From positions 3,343,001 to 3,407,000 of the forward strand of contig NC_080557.1 in assembly GCF_030253575.1 (NCBI RefSeq): 64,000 nucleotides of DNA, given 5' to 3'. Every line of letters starts with the position of its first letter. Position 1 is the first letter of the stretch. The notes under the pieces are model-generated. The model worked only from the letters and a program-made list of their open reading frames with translations, did not search any database and was not told the origin of the DNA. The position numbers and the translations under genes are program-made. Source of the DNA: Rhododendron vialii (Eukaryota > Streptophyta > Magnoliopsida > Ericales > Ericaceae). Below are positions 24,221-34,373 of the stretch, piece after piece.

Positions 24221-24842
24221 CACCCAAGTCAAAAACCAGCACAACCTGCTGCTCCTTATTTCTTGAACTGTTCTCCTTGTCCAATCCGTACGCAATCGCA
24301 GCCGCGGTCGGCTCGTTAATAATCCTCATAACATTCAAACCCGAAATCGCTCCGGCGTCCTTCGTCGCCTGGCGCTGTGAATTGTTGAATCTTGCCGGGA
24401 CCGTAATCACTGCGTCTTTCACCGATTGCCCCAGGAAATTCTCCGCCGCTTCCCTCATCTTGACCAAGACCATGCTCGATATCTGGTCGGCAGCAAATTG
24501 CTTCTCTTCGCCTTTGAAATTGACGACGATCATGGGTTTGTCGTTGGGGCCAGAAGTTACTTTGAAGGGCCATAGTTTGATGTCGGATTGGACGGAGGGG
24601 TCGGAGAAGCGGCGGCCGATGAGGCGTTTGGCGTTGAAAACGGTGTTTTGCGGGTTCACGGCGACTTGGTTCTTGGCGGGGTCGCCGATTAATCGCTCGG
24701 TGTCGGTGAAGGCGACGTAGGAAGGGGTGGTCCGGTTGCCTTGGTCGTTTGGGATGATTTCGACTCGGTCGTTTTGCCACACCCCGACGCAGCTGAACTT
24801 AGTGCCGAGGTCGATTCCGATTGCCTTGTTACTAGCAGCCAT
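24221..24842 (-). pseudogene. HSP70 pseudogene, 5' part
   Basis: The ATG at 24842 opens an HSP70 ATPase domain (GIDLGT, then [13 protein letters not shown], then [14 protein letters not shown]), and 207 codons follow before the Copia insertion. There is no intron at the position after about residue 70 where many plant cytosolic HSP70 genes have one, so this is an intronless member or a retrocopy. The phosphate motif reads DLGTKFS where the family has DLGTTYS, which replaces a threonine close to the nucleotide. Joined by gene order with 17186-18219 it is a pseudogene. The insertion lies within the codons for the second phosphate motif (DLGGG). Confidence 0.9.
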
Positions 24843-24968
24843 ATGTTTTTTTGTGATCGGCACCAGTAGCCACCACTGTTTTATTGCAGTTCGTTTGAGT
24901 TTTACAGAGAGGGAGAGAAAGTAGTGGGGCTTTTTCGATAGGTAGAGAAAGTATGGGACAAAGACTGT

Positions 24969-25215
24969 AAACGAGCCGAGCCGAGCGAAGCTCGACTCCA
25001 TTAATAAATGAGCAAAAAGCTTGAGCGCGAGCCGAGCGAGTCGAGCTTAGTAATTTGCTAAACGAGCTTCTTCAATCGAGTCAAGCCGAGCTCCACTAGG
25101 CTCACTTACTAAACGAGTCAAAAACTCGAGTTCAAACTTGGCTCGTTTGTAAACAAATCGAGCCGAGCGTTAACGAATCGAGCTCGCGAGCTGCTTGGTT
25201 CGTTGACAGCCCTAT
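24969..25215 (-). repeat. GAGCCGAGC-rich dispersed repeat
   Basis: About 245 bp rich in GAGCCGAGC and CTCGAG-like words, ending 'gacagcccta' on the plus strand. A related copy with opposite orientation is at 42588-42815. 'Agggctgtcaacgaacc' on the minus strand resembles the terminus of nonautonomous hAT-like repeats, but no target duplication was identified. It lies directly upstream of the HSP70 start. Confidence 0.55.
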
Positions 25216-26250
25216 ATGTGACAGAGCTCCGTCCAGGTTTTGGGTGTTTATTGGTTCAATTTTGGGCCTATCTGTAAAGCTAAGATTAGAGCATCCCAAA
25301 GCTAACTAAGATTAGAGCATCCAAGCTGAATTTATAAAAATTATCTTCAAAATTGTATGACTAGTTAACTACTACCAACCCGAGTCAGTTAATGTTGCAA
25401 CAAATGTTTATGTTTCAGGCATTTTTTAAAACAAAATTCTAGCCTAATAAAGACTTTTGGGCAATACAAAACATCGTACATTAATTCGTACATGCAGAAT
25501 GATTGAACATTATAAACAAGGCAAACTCAGATTTGTATCCTAGTCAACTTTGTCAAATTGATCGTGTTTCATGTTTTTCATTTTGGGTATCGTATAGTAA
25601 AAGTGTGTATTGAGTACCGTAAGATGCCCGAACAAGTGTAAATATCAGGAAAAATAATTAGTTAGATATAAAATACAAAAACATATTGCACACATTGAAT
25701 AAAAACTTGCGTGACACAAAATTTTGCTCTTCAAAAACAGAACAGGTTCTAATACAAGGAAAAAGTATCATGTTTCACATCATGAATCTTGCAAGAATAT
25801 TTACTTAAAACACACAATGCATTTAGCGATACGTCTCGTTTTTATCCCTAACCAACACCGAGTATACGTGAAGCATCGCATGCATAATGGTAAAATATAG
25901 GGCCCAAAAATATAATTAAACATAAGATCTGTTTGATCGAATGCGGACAACCCACCCCCTCATGGAAAACGGACTGTCCATCTATTTTATCTCTAAGCAA
26001 TTGAATCATTGGATTTATAGGATACGTGTCACGCATCGTATGATTATAACAACACCGAGTTTAACTAATGAATTTAGTGCAGGGAACACAATAACGAAAC
26101 ATACAGATAAAAATAAAACAGAGACAATGTTGGTGATGGGTTTGTAGTGTTCTCCGCAACGTTGATGGGAGGAGAAGAGTTGACTGCTAGCTCTTAAAGC
26201 CACTGAAACTGAAGGCTTTTTATTTTTCTCTGAGAATTTCCTTTTATGGA

Positions 26251-26423
26251 GGTGTCCGTAAAAAGGTGTTTACGGAGCATCATTGTGACTGTTCAAAGTG
26301 TATTAAACGGTCCGGATTTTAATGAAATTTTTTAAGAGTTTCATTAAAATCCGAACCATTGATCGCCGTAACGGACGGCTGCAATTTGGTGCATCCGTGA
26401 TTTGCTTATTCACGGCGCTTCTC
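26251..26423. mobile_element. MITE-like insert in the inverted-repeat arm
   Basis: This stretch is absent from the other arm. Its ends are imperfect inverted repeats built around 'ccgtaaa...ttacgga' and 'ccgtgaat...cacggat'. Its middle is a palindrome: 26309-26327 pairs with 26339-26357 (ggtccggattttaatgaaa, one mismatch). It is most simply a small nonautonomous DNA transposon. Confidence 0.6.
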
Positions 26424-26490
26424 TCCTTTTCTATATATTCGGACTAGAATTTGGACTCCCGAATGGAAAAGGAGATTTGATTCGTTTATA

Positions 26491-26674
26491 TCTCTATTAT
26501 AAAACAAAAGGGTGTGAGGAGAAGTTGTTGGTACAGCTTAGATTTATTTGATCCAAAGGGTGTAGTGCATCCTCCCACTTTCCGGTTAAGTGCCCATGAT
26601 TTTCACCTAAATCACACAACTGTCATCCCCTTCCAATCGGGATGTGTAGTGCCGTAGGCACGGGCTAGCACTAG
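26491..26674 (+). mobile_element. Small nonautonomous Helitron (184 bp)
   Basis: It begins TCTCTATTATAAAA, ends CTAG, and has a hairpin (gtgcc-gta-ggcac, 26649-26661) about ten bases before the end, as Helitrons do. It sits between an A and a T with no target duplication. Two related copies of the host repeat lack it (27370-27395 on the minus strand, and near 32248-32262), so both serve as empty sites. Confidence 0.82.
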
Positions 26675-26904
26675 TTGTTCTATATATTGGGATCAATAGG
26701 GGAAGTTACTAAATACGTGAGGCAAAAATATATACTCCAGTAAATACCGCTCGGTTGGTTGATGGATTTACTTTCTACACAATAAACTAAGGTTCGATTT
26801 TTAAGATCAGTCAGCAATAAAATAATATTTTATGAATTTCCTAGCCTCATGCATGAATGACTTGAATTAGTTGAGGTGCATGTAAGCTGGCCCGAACAAT
26901 CCCA

Positions 26905-27327
26905 GTTTCAAAAAATATAGGGAAACCCGGTCGGGATCGGGTTGACGTTATCCCGTTCGGGTACCCGCCCCGCCCTGAAATCATTTTATGCATAAAAAAC
27001 TATTTTTATTCTTGTATTTTTACCCTTAGAACTAAAATACCACATAAATATTAATTATTTCTTCCATTTTCCTTTTAGATAATAGATTTTGGTTAAATTA
27101 TAATAGTTATTTCATAAATTTTTATTGTTTGTGCTCACTTATTTTAAAATCTAGATCATATTTTTTCAATAAAAAAAAATATACGAGGGGGTGGGGCGGG
27201 GCAGGTAAACCCAATACCCAATAGGAGCGGGGCGGGGGTACCCATAAATTACCAGATCGGGGATCGGGGGCGGGGCTAAATTTTCAGGTCGGGGTATGGC
27301 AAAACCCTCCCCGCCCCGTTGCCATTC
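26905..27327. repeat. Loop of the inverted repeat with GC-rich repeat units
   Basis: The loop holds GC-rich stretches (about 26930-26985 'cccgccccgccctg', and 27183-27325 'ggggcggggc'). They flank an AT-rich core in inverted fashion and end 'gttgccattccta', a terminus seen in some nonautonomous plant DNA elements. Class uncertain; no coding sequence. Confidence 0.45.
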
Positions 27328-28247
27328 CTAGTAACTTCCCTTAGTGGTCCCGAATATAGAGAACAATGAAAAGAATCAAATTTCCCTTTTCCATTCGGGA
27401 CTCCAAATTCTAGTCCGAATATATAAAGAAAAATAAAAAGCCTTCAACTTCAGCGGCTTAGAGCAATCAACCCTTCTCCTCCCATCAACGGTACGGAGAA
27501 CACTACAACCCATCACCAAAACTATCTGTGTTACCGTATGTTTCTCTATTTTGTTCCCTGCACAAAATTCATTAGTAAACTTGGTGTTGTTATAATCGTA
27601 CAATATGTACATGACACGTATCCTATGAATCCAATGATTCGATCGCTTAGAGATTCCAATGATGCGATTGCTTAGAGATAAAGTAGATGGATATCTCTCA
27701 ACGAGTCTTATGTTTAATTATATTTACCAATATGCATGCGATGCTTCACGTATGCTACGATTCAATTGGTTAGGGATAAAAACGAGACATATCTCTAAAT
27801 GCGTTCTTGCAATATTCATGATGCAAAACACGATACTTTTCTTGTATTAGAAGTTTAGAACCTGTTCTGCTGTTGAAGAGTAAAATTTTGTGTTAGTAAG
27901 TTTTTATTCAATGTGTGCAATACGTGTTGTATTTTAAATCTAACTTCTTCTTCTTTTTTCCTGATATCTACACTTGTTCGGGCATCTTACGATACTTTTA
28001 CTATACGATACCCAAGATGAAAAATATGATACACGATCAATTTGATGAAGTTGAGTAGGATAGGAATCTGAGTTTGCCTTCTTTATAATGTTCAATCATT
28101 CCCAATCCAGAATCCCCCTAAAGCCCCCCTCGTTTGTACACTACAATTCACAATAATCATTCTGCATGTACAAATTAATGTACAATGTTTTGTATTGCCT
28201 AAAAGTCTTTAGGTTAGAATTTTGTTTCAAAAAATGCATGAAACGCA
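27328..28247 (-). repeat. Right arm of the long inverted repeat
   Basis: About 920 bp matching the left arm (25412-26715) in reverse complement, including 'cattcgggactccaaattctagt' and the stretch around 'cttgttcgggcatcttac'. It lacks both nested inserts of the left arm. Confidence 0.8.
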
Positions 28248-29560
28248 AAATTTACTGTAGTTATATATGCTTTTGGATTGAGGAGAACTTATGTTCTCTT
28301 ACCTTGATTAATTATTTCGCTGCGACTTCTCCTTAAGTAGATATGGCAATTTCTAATTTCTGAATGTGTGAGGTTTTTTCGAAAACTAGTTTCAGTTCTC
28401 TGGTGGCCTCATACAGAGGTGATTCTTAGAAGACAAAAGGAATACAATTGCTTAGCTTTTCTCGTAATCATAAGCAAATAAAAAGGATTTTCTTTAGATC
28501 TTTTTGATCATTGTAACTTGTTTCAATGATTAATAAAATCCTTTTTTGCCGATCAAAAAATGAGTTGTTTTGGTAAGGCAAAGACAAGAGTTATTTCTCT
28601 CTTTCTTTTTGCTCGGCAGAGTTTATTTCTCTCTGCAAAGCATAGAAGTAGTTAAGAAACCTTAACAAGGCATGTCGAGGGTAAATGTGTTGTTCCAGAA
28701 GTTTAACAGTATTTTCACTTTCAATTTCAAATAAGACCGATTCCAGTCGCTTTCTTGCAATGACTGAGCCTGACATTGTTTCTTCCCTTCCTTACCTTGA
28801 TAGTGCCTTCAAAATGTGTTTCTCCAGGCTTGTCAAAGGCAAATAAATGTGTAGTTGCGAAGAGGTTTGGTACTACAAAGTTTTATACGTTGGATTAAAT
28901 AAGGCATATACCGTAGTTTTTCCCTTATATGGGTAGGGGTGGGATTGCAACTATGGGGTCTAAGTTGTATTTGTTTCAGTTTTGTCGTTAGGTCGAGTAG
29001 TGACGTTTGCTCACGCTATTAACTTGGTGGTAGTATCTATTAGATTCTTTCTCTTGCCCTAAGTATCTAATTTTCTAGGAAAACGGAGTCCTCGTCTTCG
29101 ATAGAATGTTATTCAGCTAGTTCATTTATATTCAATTGCTATGGTTCATAAATTCATGCGGTTAACATATCATCTAACGTTGGCCTATCCAGAGAGCTAT
29201 ACGAATTGAGGGGCATAATTTCTCATCGCTTTCTTGCAATGATCGAGCCTCACATTGTTTCTTCCCTTCTTTACCTTTACAATGCCTTTAGGTATTTTAT
29301 TTTTCCCAGACCTTTTGACAGAGAACCGTTTCATTTATTTATTTGTATTTGCTTGTTCTTGTTTTTCAAATTCAAACAGTCAAAATACCATCTAACATTG
29401 GCCTATCAAAGGGTTATATATATGAAGGGGCAAAAATTGCTATTGAGTTTTCTTTGTAATCTATTTAAAAGAGTATATCAACTTATCGTTCTGGTAATCG
29501 GTCCTTTTCATATTTTGTTTTCAGACACTTTGCTTTGGTGATAGCTCTCTTGCTCTCACT
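28248..29560. other. F-box gene upstream region with small duplications
   Basis: No gene is seen. A 63-65-bp segment starting 'tcgctttcttgcaatga' occurs at 28747-28809 and 29225-29289. A second, looser pair around 'catctaac(g/a)ttggcctatc' lies at 29164-29218 and 29382-29436. A T-rich AG acceptor-like site near 29523 precedes the F-box start, so a 5' UTR intron is possible. Confidence 0.5.
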
Positions 29561-30673
29561 ATGGCAGATGGTGCCAACAGAGAAGTTGAAAACTCAAAGG
29601 AGTCGGAAAAAGAACTAAATAGAGACTGGGCTAACCTTCCAACTGATGTTCTTTGTTTGATGCTTCCTCATCTATTTCTTGGTGATATCAAGCGGTTTCA
29701 TAATGTCTGTAGATCATGGCGATTGGCTCCCACTGATCAATCAGTACAATCTCCGGTGCTTATGTGCTTTGGGAATGATAGCACGAGATGCAAATTCTTC
29801 CACCCACTCTACAAAGACTCTTACAGCATGTACATTCCTGAATTATTCGGTGCAATACCACGGTTTTCCAAAGGCGGTTGGTTGCTTATGTCCAGAGGAA
29901 AGTACTCAGTTTTCTTCTTTAATCCGTTCACGAAGGCATTGATTAACTTGCCTGCTTTACCTGACATGTACGATTTTGGAGGGATAACATTCACATCCTC
30001 TCCGACATTGTCCGATTGCAAGGTTTTTGGCATTAGTGTCAAATTTGAGGAGTATTTTTCGATATCAACCATTTGCCGTGGAGAAGAAAGTTGGCACGTA
30101 TTGCGTGGTGAAAATAACTTGCCCTTTTTCCTCTCTCACTGTAATCCAGTCTTTCACCATGGAGAGTTCTATTGTTTGGGTCGACATGGGAATTTGGGAG
30201 TCTTTAATCCTGGTGAAGACTGGAGAATCCTTGACAAGCCTCATAGGCAGCCACTCGATGATCCCATCGTTTCCCACGAGCGCAACTTTTTGGTGGAATG
30301 CAATGGGGAGCTACTATCAGTGTCTATGAGTTTCATGGGGAAGTTGATATCTGTTTTGAAGTTGGATAGTGTTGAGATGGCATGGCATAAAGTTGACAGT
30401 TTGGTTGACCAAATGTTATTTGTGAGCCACACATCATCTCTTTCTGCAAAGAGAGTGGTACAAGGAATGGAGAACAAGATTTATCTTCCCAGAATCCATG
30501 GAAAATGTGGGGTGTTCTACTCTCTAGCCAGTGGTTTGTTTCAAACATTGGGAAATGATTTTACCCATAAGGATTTGCATGGGACAGGGGAGCTCTTGAG
30601 TTGCTGTTGGATTGAGCCAAAAGCTAATACTTCTTATTCTGAAGAAGAACTCAACTGGTTTGAAGACGCTTAG
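29561..30673 (+). CDS. F-box protein with DUF295 (KIB1-4-type) propeller
   Basis: A single-exon frame of 370 residues. Residues about 20-60 match an F-box (NLPTDVLCLMLPHLFLGDIKRFHNVC and a following SWR), the part that binds SKP1 in SCF ubiquitin ligases. The rest (about 65-345) is a DUF295/KIB-type beta-propeller region, the presumed substrate-binding part, with the family's GWLLMSR-like and FFFNPFTK motifs. Full-length members of this plant family are usually 350-420 residues, so it looks complete. The ATG is the first in the frame and gives the F-box its usual place near the N terminus. The substrate cannot be inferred. A related gene without a visible F-box lies 3.7 kb downstream. Confidence 0.88.
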   Translation: MADGANREVENSKESEKELNRDWANLPTDVLCLMLPHLFLGDIKRFHNVCRSWRLAPTDQSVQSPVLMCFGNDSTRCKFFHPLYKDSYSMYIPELFGAIPRFSKGGWLLMSRGKYSVFFFNPFTKALINLPALPDMYDFGGITFTSSPTLSDCKVFGISVKFEEYFSISTICRGEESWHVLRGENNLPFFLSHCNPVFHHGEFYCLGRHGNLGVFNPGEDWRILDKPHRQPLDDPIVSHERNFLVECNGELLSVSMSFMGKLISVLKLDSVEMAWHKVDSLVDQMLFVSHTSSLSAKRVVQGMENKIYLPRIHGKCGVFYSLASGLFQTLGNDFTHKDLHGTGELLSCCWIEPKANTSYSEEELNWFEDA

Positions 30674-30946
30674 GTAAATCTTGGGGTGGAGCAATTGAAC
30701 ACAAGAACTTCTCCTCGTGGCGTTTAAAACGTTTAAAAGTAACAATGTTTTCGTTTACAAGTGTTACTATTCTAATTTTCTAAGTCTCTTTGAATACTCT
30801 GATTATCTTTGGATTATACTTGGACTCTATCTTTGGATGACATTTTGTTATTTTCTTGTGGGTGATATTATATATGGAGTATTTTCTTGAGGAGCTCTTG
30901 AATTCTTGTTGGATTGAGCCAAAACCTGCTCGTTATTTATATTGAG

Positions 30947-31301
30947 TGTTGTGCCCCCGAAGTGGATCAAATAGAGCCAAATCACACGCACACAAACACG
31001 AACACGGAGATATACGTGGTTTTTCAAAATCGGGTACGTCCACGGATGTAAACTGGAGCAATTATTCAGACGACAGAAGCTTTACAAGTGAGGTCTCTCA
31101 TCTCACCACACTCTCTCATCTCTGACCTACATTGCTGCTACTACAAACAGACCTCACAAATTCTCTCTCTGGTCTCTCACTCAAGAGAGATACCATTGCA
31201 GAGGCCAGGGGTCTCAAGAATCTCGTCTCAGATCCAAAGGGCTGGCTTTTTCCAGATGAGCCAAAAAAACTCATTTATGAGGATGGAGCCACAAGTCAAC
31301 A
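30947..31301 (+). mobile_element. Solo LTR of a Copia element
   Basis: 355 bp from TGTTG to CAACA, related to the LTR at 18220-18708 (shared 'tacgtggt', 'cgggtacgtccacgga' and 'tggtctctcactcaagagag' blocks). The flanks are 'ttgag' and 'tcgag', a target duplication with one mismatch, so it is older than the full element. No internal region is next to it, which fits LTR-LTR recombination. Confidence 0.75.
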
Positions 31302-32208
31302 TCGAGAACTTAGCTTAGTCTTAGTTTCAAATTATTGGGCAAATCTTAGTTTCTAGATATTTCTGTACTGGAGCCTCATTTATGCATACCAGCCGAAGTA
31401 TTGTGGAATCGTTAGTGTCCATGGATCAGATCATTTCCTACTAAGGTGCCGTGCCGCTTTCTTTTTAAACTTTTTTTTTTAAATAAGGTAATTTCAAGCT
31501 CAAATATAATTAAAATGAAAAATAAATTTTCAATTTTTTTTGTACCGTTTAAAAGATCGCAATAAAATCTATTAAATAAGATTCATATTAGTAGAATTTT
31601 TTTTTTTGCGTAAACCCGTGATTTTTGAGCTTAAAATTACCTTCTTCTTTTTTTCAAAAAGTACTTTTTGAAAGAAATTGGAACGGGCCCTAAGCTGGGG
31701 TACTAGTTTTTACTTCAAGCGGTAACAAAATTACATTCAATGAGTAATATTATGGGATACTAGCTTTAGGTTGTTTTGGTCGTAAGTTGTTGGGTTGTTC
31801 TAGCGGGTATGCGGTTTTTGTTTATAGGTTGTGGTGTTTTAGTTGCTTCTTGCCTTCTTTTGGGTTTGGTTCTCTGGTGGCATATGCTGGTATGCCCTTG
31901 ATCCGTTGAATCTTTGTAATTATTTTCAACGATTTATATAAAAAAAATTTTGCCTATAAAAAAATACTCGATTTTTTTTTTTTTGCATCATATATAATTA
32001 ACTTTTGTAGTGTTCTCTGCAATCTCCTGTATTGTTTGATACGAGTATCAACACACTTAGATGGGGGGCTCCATCAGAGTTCATTCCAACCTCTAGCCTT
32101 GAGGCTCCCCAATCAAGGGCTTAATTGGAAAACTTGGTGCAAAAATGGTGGTCGCTAACAAGCCCAAAGAAGGCCAATCCTTCTTAGGGCAAGCAAGTAT
32201 GGATTTGA
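31302..32208. other. Intergenic AT-rich stretch
   Basis: No gene, RNA or well-bounded repeat was recognised. There are several T- and A-runs (31600-31640, 31960-31990). Confidence 0.5.
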
Positions 32209-32505
32209 ACTAGAATTTGGAGTCCCGAACAGAAAAGGGAAATTTGATTCTTTTATTGTTCTATATGTATTCGGGACAACTAGGAGAAGTTACTCAATAC
32301 ATGAGGGGAATATATATGGTAAATACCCGTCACTTGGTTGATGGGTTATACAATTGACTAAGATTTGATTTTTAGAGTCAGGCTGTAATGAAATAATTTT
32401 TTGTGAATTCCGTAGCCCCTGCACGAATGACTTGTCTTTGACCTGACAAATAAGAAATTAGTTAAAGTGCGTGTAAACTGACCCGAACAATCATGAGGGT
32501 CTGGA
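32209..32505 (+). repeat. Third, single copy of the inverted-repeat inner segment
   Basis: Starting 'actagaatttgg', this segment aligns with 26446-26903 but lacks the Helitron there, and matches the right arm in reverse. It shows that the inverted repeat belongs to a dispersed family. Confidence 0.7.
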
Positions 32506-33379
32506 AAAAAAATGCAAGTATATAAATACATTAAGGGAGGTCAGTATAATTTTCCCTTTCCGTTTTTCCTTTTGTGTGCCGTATCTATTTGGTTTCCGTC
32601 TAGAACTCGGAAAGCTAACAAAAAGTGTAGTTTGCCCTTTCTTCTCTTTGTTTAAATGGTCAAGAGTGTGACTATTTCTTTTTTCGATCTGGTCAAAGAC
32701 ACGTCATTCCGGCCCGGGGTTAGGAATTCACAAGGGATTTCAGATTTCTCACTCGTAATCTGGCCCGGAGAGATTGCCGATTACAAGTACCATAAATAGG
32801 AGAGTTCTGCACAGCAAATTTGGGCATCTCAGTTTTCACGAAGGTACGTTGTTCCCTTGTGTGTCTTTTTTCTTTAAGTGTATGCTTTATGAACAAATTT
32901 CTTGTTTAATTTTCAACATCCATGTGTTTCTGTTCATGTTCATGCTAAATCTGTTCTCACCCTTTCTACTCCACTTTTTTTTCCCCGTAAATCAAATTCT
33001 CCTACGAATTATGTTCGAGCTTCTTTGTTTCTTCAATGCCTCGTTTAACTTTTGTAAAAACTATCAGTTTTTTATTTTTATTTTTGGCTCCTTTAGCACC
33101 AAAAGCTTAACCTATTTGTCTTTTTTATTGAGTCCAAGACCACCTAAAACAAAAAGCCGCTTAAAATACATAATTATCTTCAAGAACTTTTCTTTAATCT
33201 TTTTCTTTGTCTTCTTCTTCTTCTTCTTCTTTTTTTTTTTTGGTCTTCTAGAGGAATAAAAAATGCATAAAATTTTATGCCAAAAGAAAAGACAGATTAA
33301 AAAAAGAAAAAAAATTTGCTATTGGTATCTAGGCAGCCCAATAACTTTCTCTTAATTTATCCTCTCTTTTTTTTTTTTG

Positions 33380-33766
33380 GGTAATTATCATTGTCACATT
33401 TGGGGGTAATTATCATCGTCACATGAGTCTGATATTTCATCTGATAATTGAGTGTGAGCAGTAGACTCATGTGACGATGAGGCGCTCAGCGCACCCGGCA
33501 TATCTATATTTAAGATGAATTTGAGTGTAATTTCATTTGTATTTTAATTTGAGTTTCATGTAGAGTTTTCTATATAAAGGACGCATCAGTAAGAGTAAAC
33601 TCAGGTTTTGGATTACCCTCTCTCTCAAATCCTTTGAGTTGCTCTCTGCCTTCCTCCTCCTCCCTTTGTAATATTGGCTTTGGCCTTCTAAATAAAAGGT
33701 GTGTTCTCTTTTGTATATCGATCCTTTATTTTCGGCCTTCTCCGGATTTCTCACGTTTTCCGATTC
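33380..33766 (+). repeat. LTR-like segment with an 18-bp perfect hairpin
   Basis: The 18-bp arms 33413-33430 (tcatcgtcacatgagtct) and 33463-33480 are perfect reverse complements with a 32-base loop. A TATA-like 'tatataaagg' (about 33573) and a C/T-rich transcript-like stretch follow, as in LTRs or promoters. The segment abuts a truncated LINE fragment. Identity is uncertain. Confidence 0.4.
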
Positions 33767-34140
33767 TTAGCAAATTAAGTTGAGCCCATCAGGCAAGGCC
33801 CACAGTTTGGTCATGATGAGGCTAGAAGTTGCAAAGAAATTTCTGTGAAAACCCCCAAGCCATCTACCATTGTGATCACAGAGGAGACCTCCAGTGGAAG
33901 CCCTCCCCGTAGCTGGATTGAGGGAACTATCGGTATTTAGTTTAACAAAGTTTTCCTTAGGAGGTATCCAACCAACAAGAATATCACTCCTTTGGGTACT
34001 GACTTGCTGAGGCACCATGAAAAACCATTCCAAAGAAGCTTTATGCCTTAATAGTTTGGGCAACGACCATCGGGTTTGGTAAATTCGAGTTGGAGTTTAG
34101 ATCAAATAGGTGTTGATTCCTATCATTCCAAATGTGCGAA
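33767..34140 (-). mobile_element. LINE ORF2 C-terminal (RNase H) relic
   Basis: The minus-strand translation gives an IWNDRN-like stretch and then WIPPKENFVKLNTDSS, GGLLCDHNGRWLGGF and LWALPDGLNL. This is the RNase H-like end of plant LINE ORF2 (or a derived RNase H-like gene). At least one frame change separates the parts, and the fragment is cut off at 33767. It lies within what may be the first intron of the DUF295 gene at 34374. Confidence 0.7.
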
Positions 34141-34373
34141 ATGGCAAAAAAAAAAAAAGATTATATTCCATGGAATACCTGTATAATTTATCCTTCTTTC
34201 ATTCTGTTTTGTTTGGAACTTACGGAAGGAAACGGAGAGGCCTCCTTGTTTGATTTCAAATGTAAATTAAAAAAGATGAAGGAAAAAAAAATCAAGAAAA
34301 AGAAGTGTACATCAACTTTCCTTCCTTGCTTTTCTTATTAAAATGATGTGGCCTTTTTTTTTTTCTTTTCCAG

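Larger units (their letters stand above)
25412..26715 (+). repeat. Left arm of a long inverted repeat
   Basis: From about 25412 the sequence is the imperfect reverse complement of 27328-28247 (homology from 'aaaattctagcc' inward to 'aggggaagttac'). The arm is longer than its partner because it carries a MITE-like insert (about 26228-26433) and a Helitron (26491-26674). Arms of about 0.9 kb on a loop of about 0.6 kb suggest a foldback or long-TIR DNA element. No transposase frame is visible. Confidence 0.8.

Noticed and set aside
17186-24842. Functional HSP70 gene with a very large intron
   Set aside because: The 6 kb insert has LTRs and a target duplication, and the gene also has a stop, a frameshift and a missing tail.
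32774-33259. 161-codon frame before the DUF295 gene
   Set aside because: Phe/Leu/Ser-rich, T-tract driven, no similarity; probably intron DNA.
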